Assembly: GCA_015488485.1 (NCBI GenBank)
Contig: WFNR01000164.1
Span: forward strand, 1-49,502
DNA: 49,502 nt
Direction of reading: 5' to 3'
DNA from: Cyclobacteriaceae bacterium
Lineage (GTDB): Bacteria > Bacteroidota > Bacteroidia > Cytophagales > Cyclobacteriaceae
The notes beneath the pieces are model-generated. The model saw only the letters and a program-made list of their open reading frames with translations. It was not told the DNA's origin and searched no databases. The position numbers and the translations under genes are program-made. This document shows positions 22,597 through 32,540 of this stretch, one piece after another (the first letter of the stretch is position 1; the number at the start of each line of letters is the position of its first letter).

Positions 22597-24690
22597 TTAT
22601 TTGGGCTGTAACTGCCGGTCGAGAAAATCGGCTGCAGCCCGGTAGGCAGCCAGCCAGGAGCGGTGCATCAGGAAGCCATGCACTTCATCCGGAAAGATCA
22701 ACTGCTCGAAATATACCCCTTGCTTACGCAGCGACTCGGCCAGATGCACTGTTTCGCTAAAGGGCACATTGCGGTCGTCATCGCCATGGATAAGCAGTAC
22801 AGGCGAGCGCCAGGTATGTACATAGGCCAGCGGTGAGGAGTCGAAAGCCAGTTTAGCGGCTGCGGCATTCTTGCCGGCATCGTAGGTAGGCACAAAGTTG
22901 CGGATCACGATATTCCAGTCGTGCACCCCGTGCAGATCGACCCCGGCAGCAAACAGATCGCTGGCTTTGGCCAGCCCCATAGCGGTAAGAAAACCGCCAT
23001 ACGAGCCGCCCCACAAGGCGATGCGCTCGCCATCCACCTCGGGCCGACTGCGCAGGTAGAGGCCGGCACCCAGCACATCGTTGAACTCGCTGGCTCCGCG
23101 TGCCCCGTAGTTGAGCGCCTCACGAAATTCCATGCCGTAACCGATGCCGCTGCGGTAATTGACCGACAACACCACATAGCCTTTGGCAGCCATGTATTGA
23201 TTAAAAGCGTAGGCATTGTGGTAGTAGCCCCGGTGATGAAAGCCCAGCAGCATCTGCCTGCGCGAACCACCATGAAAAAATATTAATGCCGGCCGTTTTT
23301 CACCTTTTTTAAGATTTTTAGGTAAAAACAACTGTCCGTGAATGGCCATGCCATCGGCAGCACTGAAAATTACCTGCTGCGGCTCTACCAGCTCTTTGGC
23401 ATCCGGAAACTCAGGTGGAATACTCCCGGCATGCACTTTCTCCGGCCGGGCCGACCCTGCCGGCCAGCGCATCACATGAGCCGGTACGATAGCGCCTGAA
23501 GCCAGGTAAAATAAATTGCCTTGTTTGTCGAGGCGGGGCGACCACTCAATGCCCTTGCCCGGAGTGAGCAACTGCGGCTTACCGGCTGGCAAGCGCACCT
23601 GCCAGATATGCTGGCGATCGATATCATCCTGATTGGAAGAAAACACCACTGAGCGGCCGTCCTGTGCCAGCGCCACAAACTGCACTTCAAATGCACCCGG
23701 GGTAAGCAGTTTTACCGCCCCGGACTGCACCTCCAGGGCATACAGGTGTGTCCAGCCATCTCCTTCATAAGGGAAAATAAGCTGTCCGGTGGCCGACCAC
23801 AACAACTGGTTGGCGGCCGATATCCCCCGGAAAGCACTGCCCCGTCCGGGGGCCGCCTGCCACAACTGCCTTACCTTACCGCTGGCCACATCGGCCACCT
23901 GTATCGACCAGGGCAGAGCACTTCTGCGCGGCATAAAAGGCAGGCGCTCCTCCTCATTAGGAATGCGGATAAAGGCCAGGCGCTGCCCGTCCGGAGACCA
24001 TACCGGATTGCTGTCATGATCTACCGAAGGCGCCAGATAAACCAGGGTGCTGTCAGCCAGGGTGTAAACACCGATAAAGCCGTGGTCACCACGGGCAGAC
24101 ACAAAGGCCAGGCGGCCGCCATCAGGCGAGAAACGCAGTGCCCGTACCTGCCCGCGGGTATGAATTAGCTGCTGTGCCTTTATCTTATCGGCCAGCGGGT
24201 CACAGCCATACACCTGTCCAGCCCTGATGAACACCAGCAGGCGGCCGTCAGGTGCCAGCGCAGGGCTGCTGCCGGTGGCTATCTTGCGAATCTTGCCGCT
24301 CTCCAGATCAACCTGCCAGATGGCGCGGGTTACTCCTTTGGTATTTAAAGCAGGGTTGGGTAGTTCACCCCTGCGGTTGGGCGCTCCCCCACGTACATAA
24401 TATAGCCGGCTGCCATCGGCAGCAAACAGCAACTGCCCAAGTGCCTGGCCATCATCCTCGGTATAGGCAGTGAGTTGGCGGGCCTCATAGGCAGGCGGGG
24501 CCGCCAGCCAGATATTGCGCACTCCGCGGCTGTTTTCTACCCAGGCTGCCTGCCCCTGCGGCCCCAGGGTAAGCGAGCCGGGCATAGCAGCCGACATGAT
24601 CTGCTCCAAAGTAAAAGACTGCGAACGGGCCGGTAACCAGCCGGTGGCAAGTATAAACAGGGCAAGTAAAATTCTATGCATAATGAACAT
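22597..24690 (-). CDS. Secreted S9-family serine peptidase (prolyl oligopeptidase / acylaminoacyl-peptidase-like)
   Basis: 697 aa. It has a signal peptide (HRILLALFILATGWLPARSQ). The N-terminal beta-propeller (~30-430) carries repeated SPDG-type strands. The C-terminal alpha/beta hydrolase domain (~440-697) has nucleophile S563 in GGSYGGF, acid D638 or neighbour in HGDDDRNVP, and H671 in DEVHGF, a complete triad. The oxyanion/HGG region is FFHGGSRRQ. It probably cleaves short peptides in the periplasm. It converges with purM (10 bases apart) and is divergent from korA. ATG at 24690 or 24681 are equally possible starts. Confidence 0.92.
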   Translation of the reverse strand: MFIMHRILLALFILATGWLPARSQSFTLEQIMSAAMPGSLTLGPQGQAAWVENSRGVRNIWLAAPPAYEARQLTAYTEDDGQALGQLLFAADGSRLYYVRGGAPNRRGELPNPALNTKGVTRAIWQVDLESGKIRKIATGSSPALAPDGRLLVFIRAGQVYGCDPLADKIKAQQLIHTRGQVRALRFSPDGGRLAFVSARGDHGFIGVYTLADSTLVYLAPSVDHDSNPVWSPDGQRLAFIRIPNEEERLPFMPRRSALPWSIQVADVASGKVRQLWQAAPGRGSAFRGISAANQLLWSATGQLIFPYEGDGWTHLYALEVQSGAVKLLTPGAFEVQFVALAQDGRSVVFSSNQDDIDRQHIWQVRLPAGKPQLLTPGKGIEWSPRLDKQGNLFYLASGAIVPAHVMRWPAGSARPEKVHAGSIPPEFPDAKELVEPQQVIFSAADGMAIHGQLFLPKNLKKGEKRPALIFFHGGSRRQMLLGFHHRGYYHNAYAFNQYMAAKGYVVLSVNYRSGIGYGMEFREALNYGARGASEFNDVLGAGLYLRSRPEVDGERIALWGGSYGGFLTAMGLAKASDLFAAGVDLHGVHDWNIVIRNFVPTYDAGKNAAAAKLAFDSSPLAYVHTWRSPVLLIHGDDDRNVPFSETVHLAESLRKQGVYFEQLIFPDEVHGFLMHRSWLAAYRAAADFLDRQLQPK

Positions 24691-25058
24691 GGGATTGGTG
24701 TTTGGTGAATAATCATTGAAAGTTAAATAAACACCTGCCCTTACAAAAGCACTTTAGGACGAAGTAAAGCAATCGGATGATTAGCGGGGGTTGGGTACGG
24801 GTAAACCGGGCAAGTAAATGAAACAGGTGGATTTTCCGGGTTAAATTATCCGGCAACTATGTTTATACACGAAAAAAGCAGTATTTTAGTCGGTACAACC
24901 GCTGTACCAGAATCATTTGGGCAGAAATGCTGTACTTGTACGGTGGTTGTTCAGATAAAATTAAAAAAGATTGTACAAGGTATGATTTCCGTCATATTTT
25001 ATAATAACAGCACCTCATACCTTCGCCAATTATTTGAACGAACTTTAAAAATTTACAA
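24691..25058. promoter_or_regulatory. Divergent intergenic region upstream of korA with TGTAC motifs
   Basis: No gene is seen. It must hold the promoters of the S9 peptidase and of the korA-nuo operon, yet no perfect TAnnTTTG box is evident. Four TGTAC-type half-sites cluster here: GGTACA-N5-TGTACC (24892-24908, perfect inverted repeat), TGTACTTGTACGG (24931-24943) and the palindrome TTGTACAA (24971-24978). The spacing suggests a regulator-binding region, which is inferred. Confidence 0.4.
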
Positions 25059-26897
25059 ATGGGAGCAACCGCAGTTCAGGAATTAGACAAGGTGGTTATC
25101 AAGTTTGCCGGAGACTCCGGTGACGGCATGCAGCTTACCGGTACACAGTTTACCGGCACCTCCGCCCTGCTGGGCAATGATATCGCCACCTTCCCCGATT
25201 ATCCGGCCGAGATTCGTGCACCGCAAGGCACGGTAGCCGGGGTATCGGGTTTTCAGGTACATATTGGTCAAACGCATATTTACACCCCGGGTGATCAGCC
25301 CGATGTGCTGGTGGCCATGAATGCCGCAGCCCTCAAAGCCAATATCAACGAGGTGCCGCGTGGCAAGACCATCATCGTAGATACCGACAACTTCAAGCGC
25401 AAAGACTGGGAAAAAGCCGGCTTTGAGGAGGACCCGCTGGAAAGCGGCCTGCTCAAAGACTACCACGTAATTGAGGCGCCTATCACCTCCCTCACGCGTA
25501 CCGCCCTGGAAGGCATGGGGCTCGACAATAAGAGTATAACGCGTAGTAAAAATATGTTTGCCCTGGGCATGGTGTATTGGATGTTCAGCCGGCCGCTCGA
25601 TTATACCGAGCGCTTTCTGAAAGATAAATTCGCCAACAAGGAGCTCATCTATGAGGCCAACGTAAAGGCGTTGAAAGCAGGCTACAACTATGCCGAAACC
25701 ATCGAGGCCCTGTCATCGGCCTTTACCGTGCTGCCGGCTGATATGGAGCCCGGCCTTTATAAAAACATCATGGGCAACGAAGCCACCGCCTGGGGCTTTC
25801 TGGCAGCAGCCGAAAAAACCGGCAAGGAACTTTTCCTGGGTTCGTACCCTATCACGCCCGCTTCGGACATCCTGCATGAAATATCCAAGCACAAGCATTT
25901 TGGTGCCAAGGCCTTTCAGGCCGAAGACGAGATAGCCGGTATCACCTCGGCCATCGGAGCGGCTTTTGCCGGAGACCTGGCTATCACTACCACCTCCGGC
26001 CCCGGTCTGGCGCTGAAAGGCGAAGCTCTGGGCTTGGCTGTAATGACCGAGCTGCCGCTGGTTGTAGTGGACGTACAACGGGGTGGCCCCTCTACCGGCC
26101 TGCCCACCAAAACCGAGCAGTCGGACCTGATGCAGGCGCTCTACGGCCGCAATGGCGAGAGCCCGGTAATCGTAGTGGCCGCCAAATCACCGGCCCATTG
26201 CTTTGATATGGCTTATACGGCTGCCAAGCTGGCCCTGGAGCATGTGACGCCCGTTGTCCTGCTTACCGATGGCTATGTAGCCAACGGCTCGCAGCCCTGG
26301 CGTATTAAGAAAGTAGAAGACCTGGAGCCTATCGTGCCGCACGAAGCCAGCAAGAACATGCTCAACTGGCAGCCTTATGAGCGCGATGCCAACACACTGG
26401 CACGCTATATGGTGTACCCGGGCACTCCGGGCTATGAGCACCGTGTAGGCGGTCTGGAAAAAGACCACCTTACCGGTAATGTGTCGTACGACCCGCAAAA
26501 CCATGAGGAGATGGTGAAAACCCGTGAAGAAAAGGTTCAGCGGGTAGCCGATTATATACCGGAACTCGAGGTAGAAGGCGCCCAGGAAGGTGAACTGCTG
26601 GTAGTAGGCTGGGGCGGCACCTACGGCAGTCTGACCACAGCCGTAAAGCAATGTGAAGTGCAGAACAGACCGGTAGGGCATGCACACTTCAGCTATATAA
26701 AGCCGCTGCCTAAAAATACGGCCGAAGTATTCAGCCGCTTTAAGAAAATTCTGGTTTGTGAACTGAACAACGGCCAGTTTGTTAAGTATCTGCGTGGCGA
26801 GCTGCCACAGTTTGAATACCTGCAGTACAACAAAATACAAGGCCTGCCTTTCCGGGTAGCCGAAATAACCAGGGAAATCAAAAAAATATTATTGTAA
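25059..26897 (+). CDS. korA: 2-oxoacid:ferredoxin oxidoreductase, alpha subunit (gamma-alpha fusion)
   Basis: 612 aa, pairing with KorB to oxidise a 2-oxoacid (most likely 2-oxoglutarate) with CoA and ferredoxin, giving succinyl-CoA, CO2 and reduced ferredoxin. The gamma domain is ~10-190 (KFAGDSGDGMQLTG, FPDYPAEIRAPQGT). The alpha domain starts near 240 with the substrate-site YPITPASDILHE, then AEDEIAGI and TSGPGLALKGE, and ends in the transketolase-C-like part (ELLVVGWGGTYGS). It opens a long operon: korB is 1 base downstream and the nuo genes follow. Substrate choice is inferred from family and context. Confidence 0.93.
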   Translation: MGATAVQELDKVVIKFAGDSGDGMQLTGTQFTGTSALLGNDIATFPDYPAEIRAPQGTVAGVSGFQVHIGQTHIYTPGDQPDVLVAMNAAALKANINEVPRGKTIIVDTDNFKRKDWEKAGFEEDPLESGLLKDYHVIEAPITSLTRTALEGMGLDNKSITRSKNMFALGMVYWMFSRPLDYTERFLKDKFANKELIYEANVKALKAGYNYAETIEALSSAFTVLPADMEPGLYKNIMGNEATAWGFLAAAEKTGKELFLGSYPITPASDILHEISKHKHFGAKAFQAEDEIAGITSAIGAAFAGDLAITTTSGPGLALKGEALGLAVMTELPLVVVDVQRGGPSTGLPTKTEQSDLMQALYGRNGESPVIVVAAKSPAHCFDMAYTAAKLALEHVTPVVLLTDGYVANGSQPWRIKKVEDLEPIVPHEASKNMLNWQPYERDANTLARYMVYPGTPGYEHRVGGLEKDHLTGNVSYDPQNHEEMVKTREEKVQRVADYIPELEVEGAQEGELLVVGWGGTYGSLTTAVKQCEVQNRPVGHAHFSYIKPLPKNTAEVFSRFKKILVCELNNGQFVKYLRGELPQFEYLQYNKIQGLPFRVAEITREIKKILL

Positions 26898-26898
26898 A

Positions 26899-27918
26899 AT
26901 GGCAACTACAGAAACACAAGAATATACTTACAAGGACTTCGCTTCCGACCAGGAGGTGCGCTGGTGCCCGGGTTGTGGCGACTACGCCATCCTGAAAGCC
27001 GTGCAAAGGGCCATGCCCGAAATCGGGGTAAAAAAAGAAAATATCGTCTTCGTATCGGGCATCGGTTGCTCTTCGCGCTTTCCTTATTATATGAATACCT
27101 ACGGTTTTCACGGTATTCATGGCCGTGCACCGGCCCTGGCTACCGGGGTAAAACTGGCCAACCCAGAGCTGAGCGTGTGGGAGATAACCGGTGACGGGGA
27201 CGCCCTGGCCATTGGTGGCAACCATTTTATACATGCCATCAGGCGCAATGTGGACTTGAACATCCTGCTGTTCAACAATAAAATCTACGGCCTCACCAAG
27301 GGACAGTTCTCGCCCACCACCGATCTGGGCTTTAAGACAAAGTCATCGCCCCAGGGCACCATCGACAACCCTTTCAATCCCGGTGAACTGGTGATTGGCG
27401 CCTCCGGCAATTTCTTTGCCCGCGTTACGGACACCAACCCCAAGCTCATGCAGCAGATCTTTATTGAGTCGGCCAAGCATAAGGGCACCTCGGTGGTTGA
27501 GATTATGCAAAACTGCGTGATTTTTAACGACAAAGTGTTTGCCCCCTATACAGCCAAGGAAAACCGGGCCGATCATATTCTGGAAGTACGGCATGGTGAG
27601 CCCATGCGTTTTGGCGCCAACAACGAAAAAGGCCTGGTGCTAAAGGGCTTTAAGCTGGAAGTAGCCACCATTGGTGAGAACGGGGTAACCGAAGACGACA
27701 TCCTGGTACACGATGCCCATGAGCCCGACAGCACGCTGCACATGATGCTGGCCAAGCTGCACGACCCCATCGTAAACGGGGTGATACGCGATGTGCCGGC
27801 CGAAACCTTCGAGCTGCGCATGCAACGCCAGGTGGAAGAGATTGAGCGTACTTCCAAATTCAAATCGGTAAATGACTTATTCACCTCAGGCGAAACCTGG
27901 GAGATAAAACCGCATTAA
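26899..27918 (+). CDS. korB: 2-oxoacid:ferredoxin oxidoreductase, beta subunit
   Basis: 339 aa, the TPP- and [4Fe-4S]-binding subunit. Cluster cysteines lie in WCPGCGDY, GIGCSSR and a later NCVIF. The TPP-binding motif is GDGDALAIGGNHF, followed by NNKIYGLTKGQ. There is no separate delta (2x[4Fe-4S]) subunit next to it, as in other two-subunit KorAB enzymes of aerobic-type bacteria. Only 4 bases separate its stop from nuoA, so its product ferredoxin and complex I are probably made together. Confidence 0.93.
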   Translation: MATTETQEYTYKDFASDQEVRWCPGCGDYAILKAVQRAMPEIGVKKENIVFVSGIGCSSRFPYYMNTYGFHGIHGRAPALATGVKLANPELSVWEITGDGDALAIGGNHFIHAIRRNVDLNILLFNNKIYGLTKGQFSPTTDLGFKTKSSPQGTIDNPFNPGELVIGASGNFFARVTDTNPKLMQQIFIESAKHKGTSVVEIMQNCVIFNDKVFAPYTAKENRADHILEVRHGEPMRFGANNEKGLVLKGFKLEVATIGENGVTEDDILVHDAHEPDSTLHMMLAKLHDPIVNGVIRDVPAETFELRMQRQVEEIERTSKFKSVNDLFTSGETWEIKPH

Positions 27919-27922
27919 AACC

Positions 27923-28273
27923 ATGGGAAACGAAGCCATCATCCTGTTTATCATCCTCGGGCTGCTTATGGTAGGCGGAGCTTTTATTGTTTCGTATCTG
28001 ATATCGCCCAAGCAGGCCTCACCCCTGAAAGATGAGACCTACGAGTGTGGCATCCAGACCATCGGCTCTTCCTGGATTCAGTTTAAGGTCGGCTACTACC
28101 TGTTTGCCATTCTCTTCCTCATCTTCGATGTGGAAACCATCTTTATCGTACCGTGGGCGGTAGTGATGAAAAAGATCGGCCTGGTGGCTTTTATTGAAAT
28201 ACTCATCTTCTTCCTGATCCTGGGATTAGGACTGATATATGCCTGGAAAAAACGTGCATTGCAATGGGAGTAG
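27923..28273 (+). CDS. nuoA: Complex I subunit A
   Basis: 116-aa membrane subunit with three helices (near 5-27, 60-82, 87-110). The conserved loop [11 protein letters not shown] contains the cysteine typical of NuoA (C~42 region) at the quinone-site entrance, and [10 protein letters not shown] is present. First complex I gene after korB. It overlaps nuoB by 10 bases. Confidence 0.95.
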   Translation: MGNEAIILFIILGLLMVGGAFIVSYLISPKQASPLKDETYECGIQTIGSSWIQFKVGYYLFAILFLIFDVETIFIVPWAVVMKKIGLVAFIEILIFFLILGLGLIYAWKKRALQWE

Positions 28274-28839
28274 AAAACAAACAACCGCAACAACCACAGG
28301 TGCCAGCCGATTTTCCCGGTCAGGTAATACCGGCCGGCAACGGGGGCAATATTGTGGTCACCAAGCTCGACAAGATCATCAACTGGTCGCGCTCCAACTC
28401 ACTGTGGCCGCTTACCTTCGGCACCAGTTGCTGCGCCATCGAAATGATGCAGACCGGAGCCGCCCGGCACGATTGGTCGCGCTTTGGTTTTGAGGTAGCG
28501 CGGGCTACACCCCGCCAGGCCGATATGATTGTGATTGCCGGCACCATTGTGAATAAAATGGCCCCGGTACTGCGCAGGCTGTACGAGCAGATTGCCGAGC
28601 CCAAGTACGTAATAGCCATGGGTGCCTGCGCTATTTCAGGCGGCCCCTTCTTCTACAACAGCTATAGCGTAGTAAAAGGAGCCGACCACGTAATACCCGT
28701 AGATGTGTATGTGCCCGGCTGCCCGCCACGGCCCGAGGCACTTTTATACGGTATTATGCAATTGCAGAAAAAAATCAAATCGGGGGCTTTGGATAAACCC
28801 AAATCGCTCGAGGACTTTGATAAAGGCTTACCGGTATGA
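28264..28839 (+). CDS. nuoB: Complex I subunit B (N2 cluster)
   Basis: 191-aa peripheral subunit that carries the terminal [4Fe-4S] cluster N2, which hands electrons to quinone. The ligands C56, C57 (TSCCAIEM), C122 ([10 protein letters not shown]) and C153 (PGCPPRPE) are intact. The ~20-residue N-terminal extension is glutamine/proline-rich and poorly conserved. It overlaps nuoA by 10 and nuoC by 4 bases. Confidence 0.96.
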   Translation: MGVENKQPQQPQVPADFPGQVIPAGNGGNIVVTKLDKIINWSRSNSLWPLTFGTSCCAIEMMQTGAARHDWSRFGFEVARATPRQADMIVIAGTIVNKMAPVLRRLYEQIAEPKYVIAMGACAISGGPFFYNSYSVVKGADHVIPVDVYVPGCPPRPEALLYGIMQLQKKIKSGALDKPKSLEDFDKGLPV

Positions 28840-29297
28840 GCAACGAAGAACTACAGCAACAGATAGCCGCCTGGGAGCCGGCAGCGGAGTTTGCCGAAGA
28901 AGGCAGCCAGTTTTTGAATGTAATCATCGAACCGCCTCAACTGCGGGCGCTGGCGGAAAAACTGCGCCACGAAGAAGCTACTTTTTTCGATTACATGTTT
29001 TGCCTTACCTGTGTCGATTACCCCGAGCACTTTATGATGGTGTATCACCTGCGCTCTACCCGCCACGGGCATGAGATGGTGCTCAAGGTGCGCATTGCCG
29101 ACAAGCAAAAGCCGGCCGTGGACACCCTGTGTGATATCTGGCGCACAGCCGAATGGCATGAGCGCGAGGTGTACGACCTGTTTGGCATTCACTTCAACAA
29201 CCACCCCGACCTGCGCAGGCTCCTGCTCGATGACGACTGGAAAGGCTATCCGCTGCGCAAAGACTATGTGGACCCGGTAAATATGATTTCGTACTGA
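28836..29297 (+). CDS. nuoC: Complex I subunit C (30 kDa)
   Basis: 153-aa hydrophilic connecting subunit. The signature [24 protein letters not shown] is present, shown here by [12 protein letters not shown] and HPDLRRLLL, and it ends PLRKDY. It is separate from nuoD, unlike the nuoCD fusion of E. coli. It overlaps nuoB by 4 bases and shares one base with nuoD. Confidence 0.95.
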   Translation: MSNEELQQQIAAWEPAAEFAEEGSQFLNVIIEPPQLRALAEKLRHEEATFFDYMFCLTCVDYPEHFMMVYHLRSTRHGHEMVLKVRIADKQKPAVDTLCDIWRTAEWHEREVYDLFGIHFNNHPDLRRLLLDDDWKGYPLRKDYVDPVNMISY

Positions 29298-30430
29298 TGG
29301 AACTGGTAAAACAACAAAGGGACACCGCCAGCGACCTGAAGACCCAGGAGTATTTTGTAAACATGGGTCCGCAACACCCCTCTACGCACGGGGTGCTGCG
29401 TCTGGTGCTGGGGCTGGACGGTGAGATCATCACCAAGGTAGAGCCGCATATCGGTTATATTCACCGCTCTATCGAAAAGATGTGCGAGCACGATAACTAC
29501 CGCCAGATCGTGCACCTGACCGACCGCATGGACTACCTGTCGGCCCATATCAACAACGAGGCCGTATGCCTGGCAGTAGAAAACGCGCTGGAGATAGAAG
29601 TGCCCGAGCGCGCCAGGGTAATCCGTACCATTTTTGCCGAGCTGACACGCCTGGCCTCGCACCAGCTATGGTGGGGCGTAATGGGTATGGACCTGGGCGC
29701 CCTTACCGCCTTTCTGTACGGCTTCCGCGACCGCGAAATGATCAACGATATTTTTGAAGAAACCTGCGGGGCACGCCTGACCATGAACTATAATGTGCCA
29801 GGCGGGGTGATGTTTGACCTGCATCCCAATTTTCATAAGCGGGTGAAAGAGTTCATTGCGCACTTCAAAACCAAGCTGCCCGAGTATGACGACCTGCTAT
29901 CGAATAATGTGATTTTCCGGCAGCGTACCGAAGGGGTAGGTATATTGAGCAAGGAAGATGCTATTTCCTACGGGGTTACCGGCCCTACCGCCCGCGCCTC
30001 GGGCGTAAGCTGCGATGTGCGCAAGCTGCACCCTTACAGCGCCTACGACCGGGTGGACTTCAAAGAGATTTTGATGGAAGAAGGCGACTCGTTTGCCCGC
30101 TATAAAGCACGCGTGCTGGAAATGTGGGAGTCGCTCAGCATTGTGGAGCAACTGATTGACAATATACCGGAAGGTGATTTTCAGGCGCCCACCAAGGCGG
30201 TGATCAAGCTGCCCAAGGGCGAATACTACCAGCGGGTAGAGACCGCCCGCGGTGAGCTGGGCGTGTACATAGTAAGCGATGGCGGCAAGAGTCCCTATCG
30301 TCTTAAGTTCCGCTCACCGGGGTTCTCCAACCTGTTTGTGCTGGAAAAGCTGGCCGTAGGCAGCAAAATAGCCGACCTGGTAGCCATTATGTCAACCATA
30401 GATATTGTTGTACCCGATATTGACAGATAG
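29297..30430 (+). CDS. nuoD: Complex I subunit D (49 kDa)
   Basis: 377-aa peripheral subunit that forms the quinone pocket with NuoB. It is related to the [NiFe]-hydrogenase large subunit but lacks the metal cysteines. Visible motifs are MGPQHPSTHGVLRL (quinone-site HPSTHG), HIGYIHRSIEK, the ARASGVSCDVR loop and the C-terminal STIDIVVPDIDR. Length is normal for a stand-alone NuoD. Confidence 0.96.
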   Translation: MELVKQQRDTASDLKTQEYFVNMGPQHPSTHGVLRLVLGLDGEIITKVEPHIGYIHRSIEKMCEHDNYRQIVHLTDRMDYLSAHINNEAVCLAVENALEIEVPERARVIRTIFAELTRLASHQLWWGVMGMDLGALTAFLYGFRDREMINDIFEETCGARLTMNYNVPGGVMFDLHPNFHKRVKEFIAHFKTKLPEYDDLLSNNVIFRQRTEGVGILSKEDAISYGVTGPTARASGVSCDVRKLHPYSAYDRVDFKEILMEEGDSFARYKARVLEMWESLSIVEQLIDNIPEGDFQAPTKAVIKLPKGEYYQRVETARGELGVYIVSDGGKSPYRLKFRSPGFSNLFVLEKLAVGSKIADLVAIMSTIDIVVPDIDR

Positions 30431-30432
30431 CC

Positions 30433-31524
30433 ATGTTTGCCATAAACCTATATGACTTTAGCGGTACCGTAAACAGCATCCACCAGTGGCTCAACGCCCG
30501 CCTGACACCCGGCTGGGCTACGGCAGCCGAGTGGGCCATTATCGGTATATCGCTGATTCTCTTTGTAGCCATATCGGTCATTATCCTGGTATATGTAGAG
30601 CGCAAGGTGGCGGCTTTTTTTCAGTTGCGCATCGGCCCCAACCGCGTAGGTAAGTGGGGTTTGCTGCAAACCATTGCCGATTTCCTCAAGCTGCTCATGA
30701 AAGAGCACATCACCTCGAAAAATGCCGATAAGTTCCTCTTTAACCTGGCGCCTTTCATCATGGTAACGGCCGTCTTTCTGGGTTTGGGCGCTATTCCTTT
30801 TGCCAAAGGCTTGCAGATATTCGATATCAATATCGGGCTGTTTTATATTGCTGCAGCCTCTTCGGTAGGGGTATTCGGCATCTTGCTGGGTGGCTGGGCC
30901 GGCAACAACAAGTATTCGCTTATCGGGGCGCTGCGCAGTGGTGCCCAGGTTGTCAGCTACGAGCTGTCGATTATGCTGTCGCTGCTTACTATGGTGGTGT
31001 TTACCGGTAGCCTGCAGCTCTCGCAGATCATCGCCAGCCAGCAAGACGGTTGGTGGATTTTTAAAGGCCACCTGCCGGCCTGGATTGCTTTTATCATATT
31101 TATGATTGCCGGCACGGCCGAAACCAACCGCGGGCCGTTTGACCTGGCCGAGGCCGAATCGGAACTGACGGCCGGTTTTCACACCGAATACAGCGGCATC
31201 AAATTCGCCATGTTTTTCCTGGCCGAATATGTGTCGTTGTTCATCATTGCAGCGGTAGGCGCCACGGTTTTCTTCGGAGGCTGGATGCCCTTCCACATAG
31301 ACGACTGGGCAGCTTTCAACCGGATAATGGACTACATACCCCCCATCGTCTGGTTTTTCGGTAAAGTAGCCATGCTGATCGGCATTATCATGTGGTTTAA
31401 ATGGACCTTCCCGCGCTTACGTATCGATCAGTTGCTGGTGTTGGAGTGGAAGTACCTGCTGCCACTCAATCTGATGAATTTGATACTGGTATCCTTTATC
31501 GTGTTAATGGGCTGGTATTTTTAA
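30433..31524 (+). CDS. nuoH: Complex I subunit H
   Basis: 363-aa membrane subunit linking peripheral and membrane arms, about eight helices. Conserved loops are ERKVAAFFQLRIGPNRVG, LLQTIADFLKLLMKE and PFDLAEAESELTAGFHTEYSG, which line the quinone channel and the E-channel of acidic residues. It lies 2 bases after nuoD. No nuoG lies between D and H, where E. coli has EFG. Confidence 0.96.
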   Translation: MFAINLYDFSGTVNSIHQWLNARLTPGWATAAEWAIIGISLILFVAISVIILVYVERKVAAFFQLRIGPNRVGKWGLLQTIADFLKLLMKEHITSKNADKFLFNLAPFIMVTAVFLGLGAIPFAKGLQIFDINIGLFYIAAASSVGVFGILLGGWAGNNKYSLIGALRSGAQVVSYELSIMLSLLTMVVFTGSLQLSQIIASQQDGWWIFKGHLPAWIAFIIFMIAGTAETNRGPFDLAEAESELTAGFHTEYSGIKFAMFFLAEYVSLFIIAAVGATVFFGGWMPFHIDDWAAFNRIMDYIPPIVWFFGKVAMLIGIIMWFKWTFPRLRIDQLLVLEWKYLLPLNLMNLILVSFIVLMGWYF

Positions 31525-31536
31525 AACAAACAAGAT

Positions 31537-32025
31537 ATGAACGCTATAGTCAGATATTTCGCAGGCATTTTCAAGGGGCTTAAGACCCTGGCCACCGGCA
31601 TGAAAGTTACCGGCTATTATTTCTCGCATGCCCGCAAGGAGATCATCACCCAGCAGTATCCCGAAAATCGCGACACCCTGCAGATGTTTGAGCGCTTCCG
31701 GGGTATCGTAACCATGCCACACGATGAAAACAACGAACATCGCTGTACGGGCTGCTCGGCCTGTGAGGTGGCCTGCCCCAACGGTAGTATAGAGATACTC
31801 TGGCAACGCCTGGAAGATCCCGAAACCGGCAAAAAGAAAAAGACCATTGATAAGTTTGTCTATCATTATTCGATGTGCACCCTGTGCAACCTGTGTATAC
31901 TGGCTTGCCCTACGGATGCCATCAAGATGGACCAGACGTTTGAATATGCCGTTTACGACAGAAAAGAACTGACCTTTATCCTTAACAAGCCCGGCTCGAA
32001 AGTAAGAGCGGATGTAAAAGAATAA
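31537..32025 (+). CDS. nuoI: Complex I subunit I (two 4Fe-4S clusters)
   Basis: 162-aa subunit with clusters N6a and N6b. C70, C73, C76 and C80 form CTGCSACEVACP; C114, C117, C120 and C124 form CTLCNLCILACP. Without NuoEFG, this is the outermost Fe-S protein of the complex and thus the likely docking point for ferredoxin. The N-terminal amphipathic region anchors it to NuoH. Confidence 0.95.
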   Translation: MNAIVRYFAGIFKGLKTLATGMKVTGYYFSHARKEIITQQYPENRDTLQMFERFRGIVTMPHDENNEHRCTGCSACEVACPNGSIEILWQRLEDPETGKKKKTIDKFVYHYSMCTLCNLCILACPTDAIKMDQTFEYAVYDRKELTFILNKPGSKVRADVKE

Positions 32026-32027
32026 GT

Positions 32028-32540
32028 ATGGAGAGATTTATTTTTTACTTCATAGCTGCCATCATCCTGGTTTTTTCGGTGCTCACGGTAAGCAGTCGCA
32101 GAATTCTGCGGGCAGCCGTATATCTGCTGTTTGTGCTACTGGCTACGGCAGGTTTTTATTTTCTGCTAAATTATAACTTCCTGGCAGCCGTGCAGCTTAC
32201 CGTTTATTCGGGCGGCATAGTGGTGCTTATCGTGTTCGCCATCCTGCTCACTGCCCACCTCGACCACAGGCTACCCAAGCCCAACCGCTTGAAAGCCGGC
32301 TTCAGCGGTTTGCTGGCCGTTACCGGACTGGTGCTCACCCTGTTTGCTATCAGCCGCTTTGAGTTTGTGCGCAGCCCTTTGGTTACAGAGGGCCCCTACA
32401 ATATTGAGGAAATCGGCACCAGGCTGCTCAGCTATGGCGATTACGGCTATGTGTTGCCCTTTGAGGTGATAAGTGTGTTGTTGCTGGCTGCTATGGTAGC
32501 CGCGATTATAGTTGCAAAAAAATCAATTAAAAATGATTGA
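32028..32540 (+). CDS. nuoJ: Complex I subunit J
   Basis: 170-aa membrane subunit with five helices. The conserved third-helix region (FLAAVQLTVYSGGIVVLIVFAILL) is seen in part as AAVQLTVYSGGIVVLI, which includes the tyrosine near the pi-bulge. It lies 2 bases after nuoI and overlaps the nuoK start by 8 bases. Confidence 0.94.
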   Translation: MERFIFYFIAAIILVFSVLTVSSRRILRAAVYLLFVLLATAGFYFLLNYNFLAAVQLTVYSGGIVVLIVFAILLTAHLDHRLPKPNRLKAGFSGLLAVTGLVLTLFAISRFEFVRSPLVTEGPYNIEEIGTRLLSYGDYGYVLPFEVISVLLLAAMVAAIIVAKKSIKND

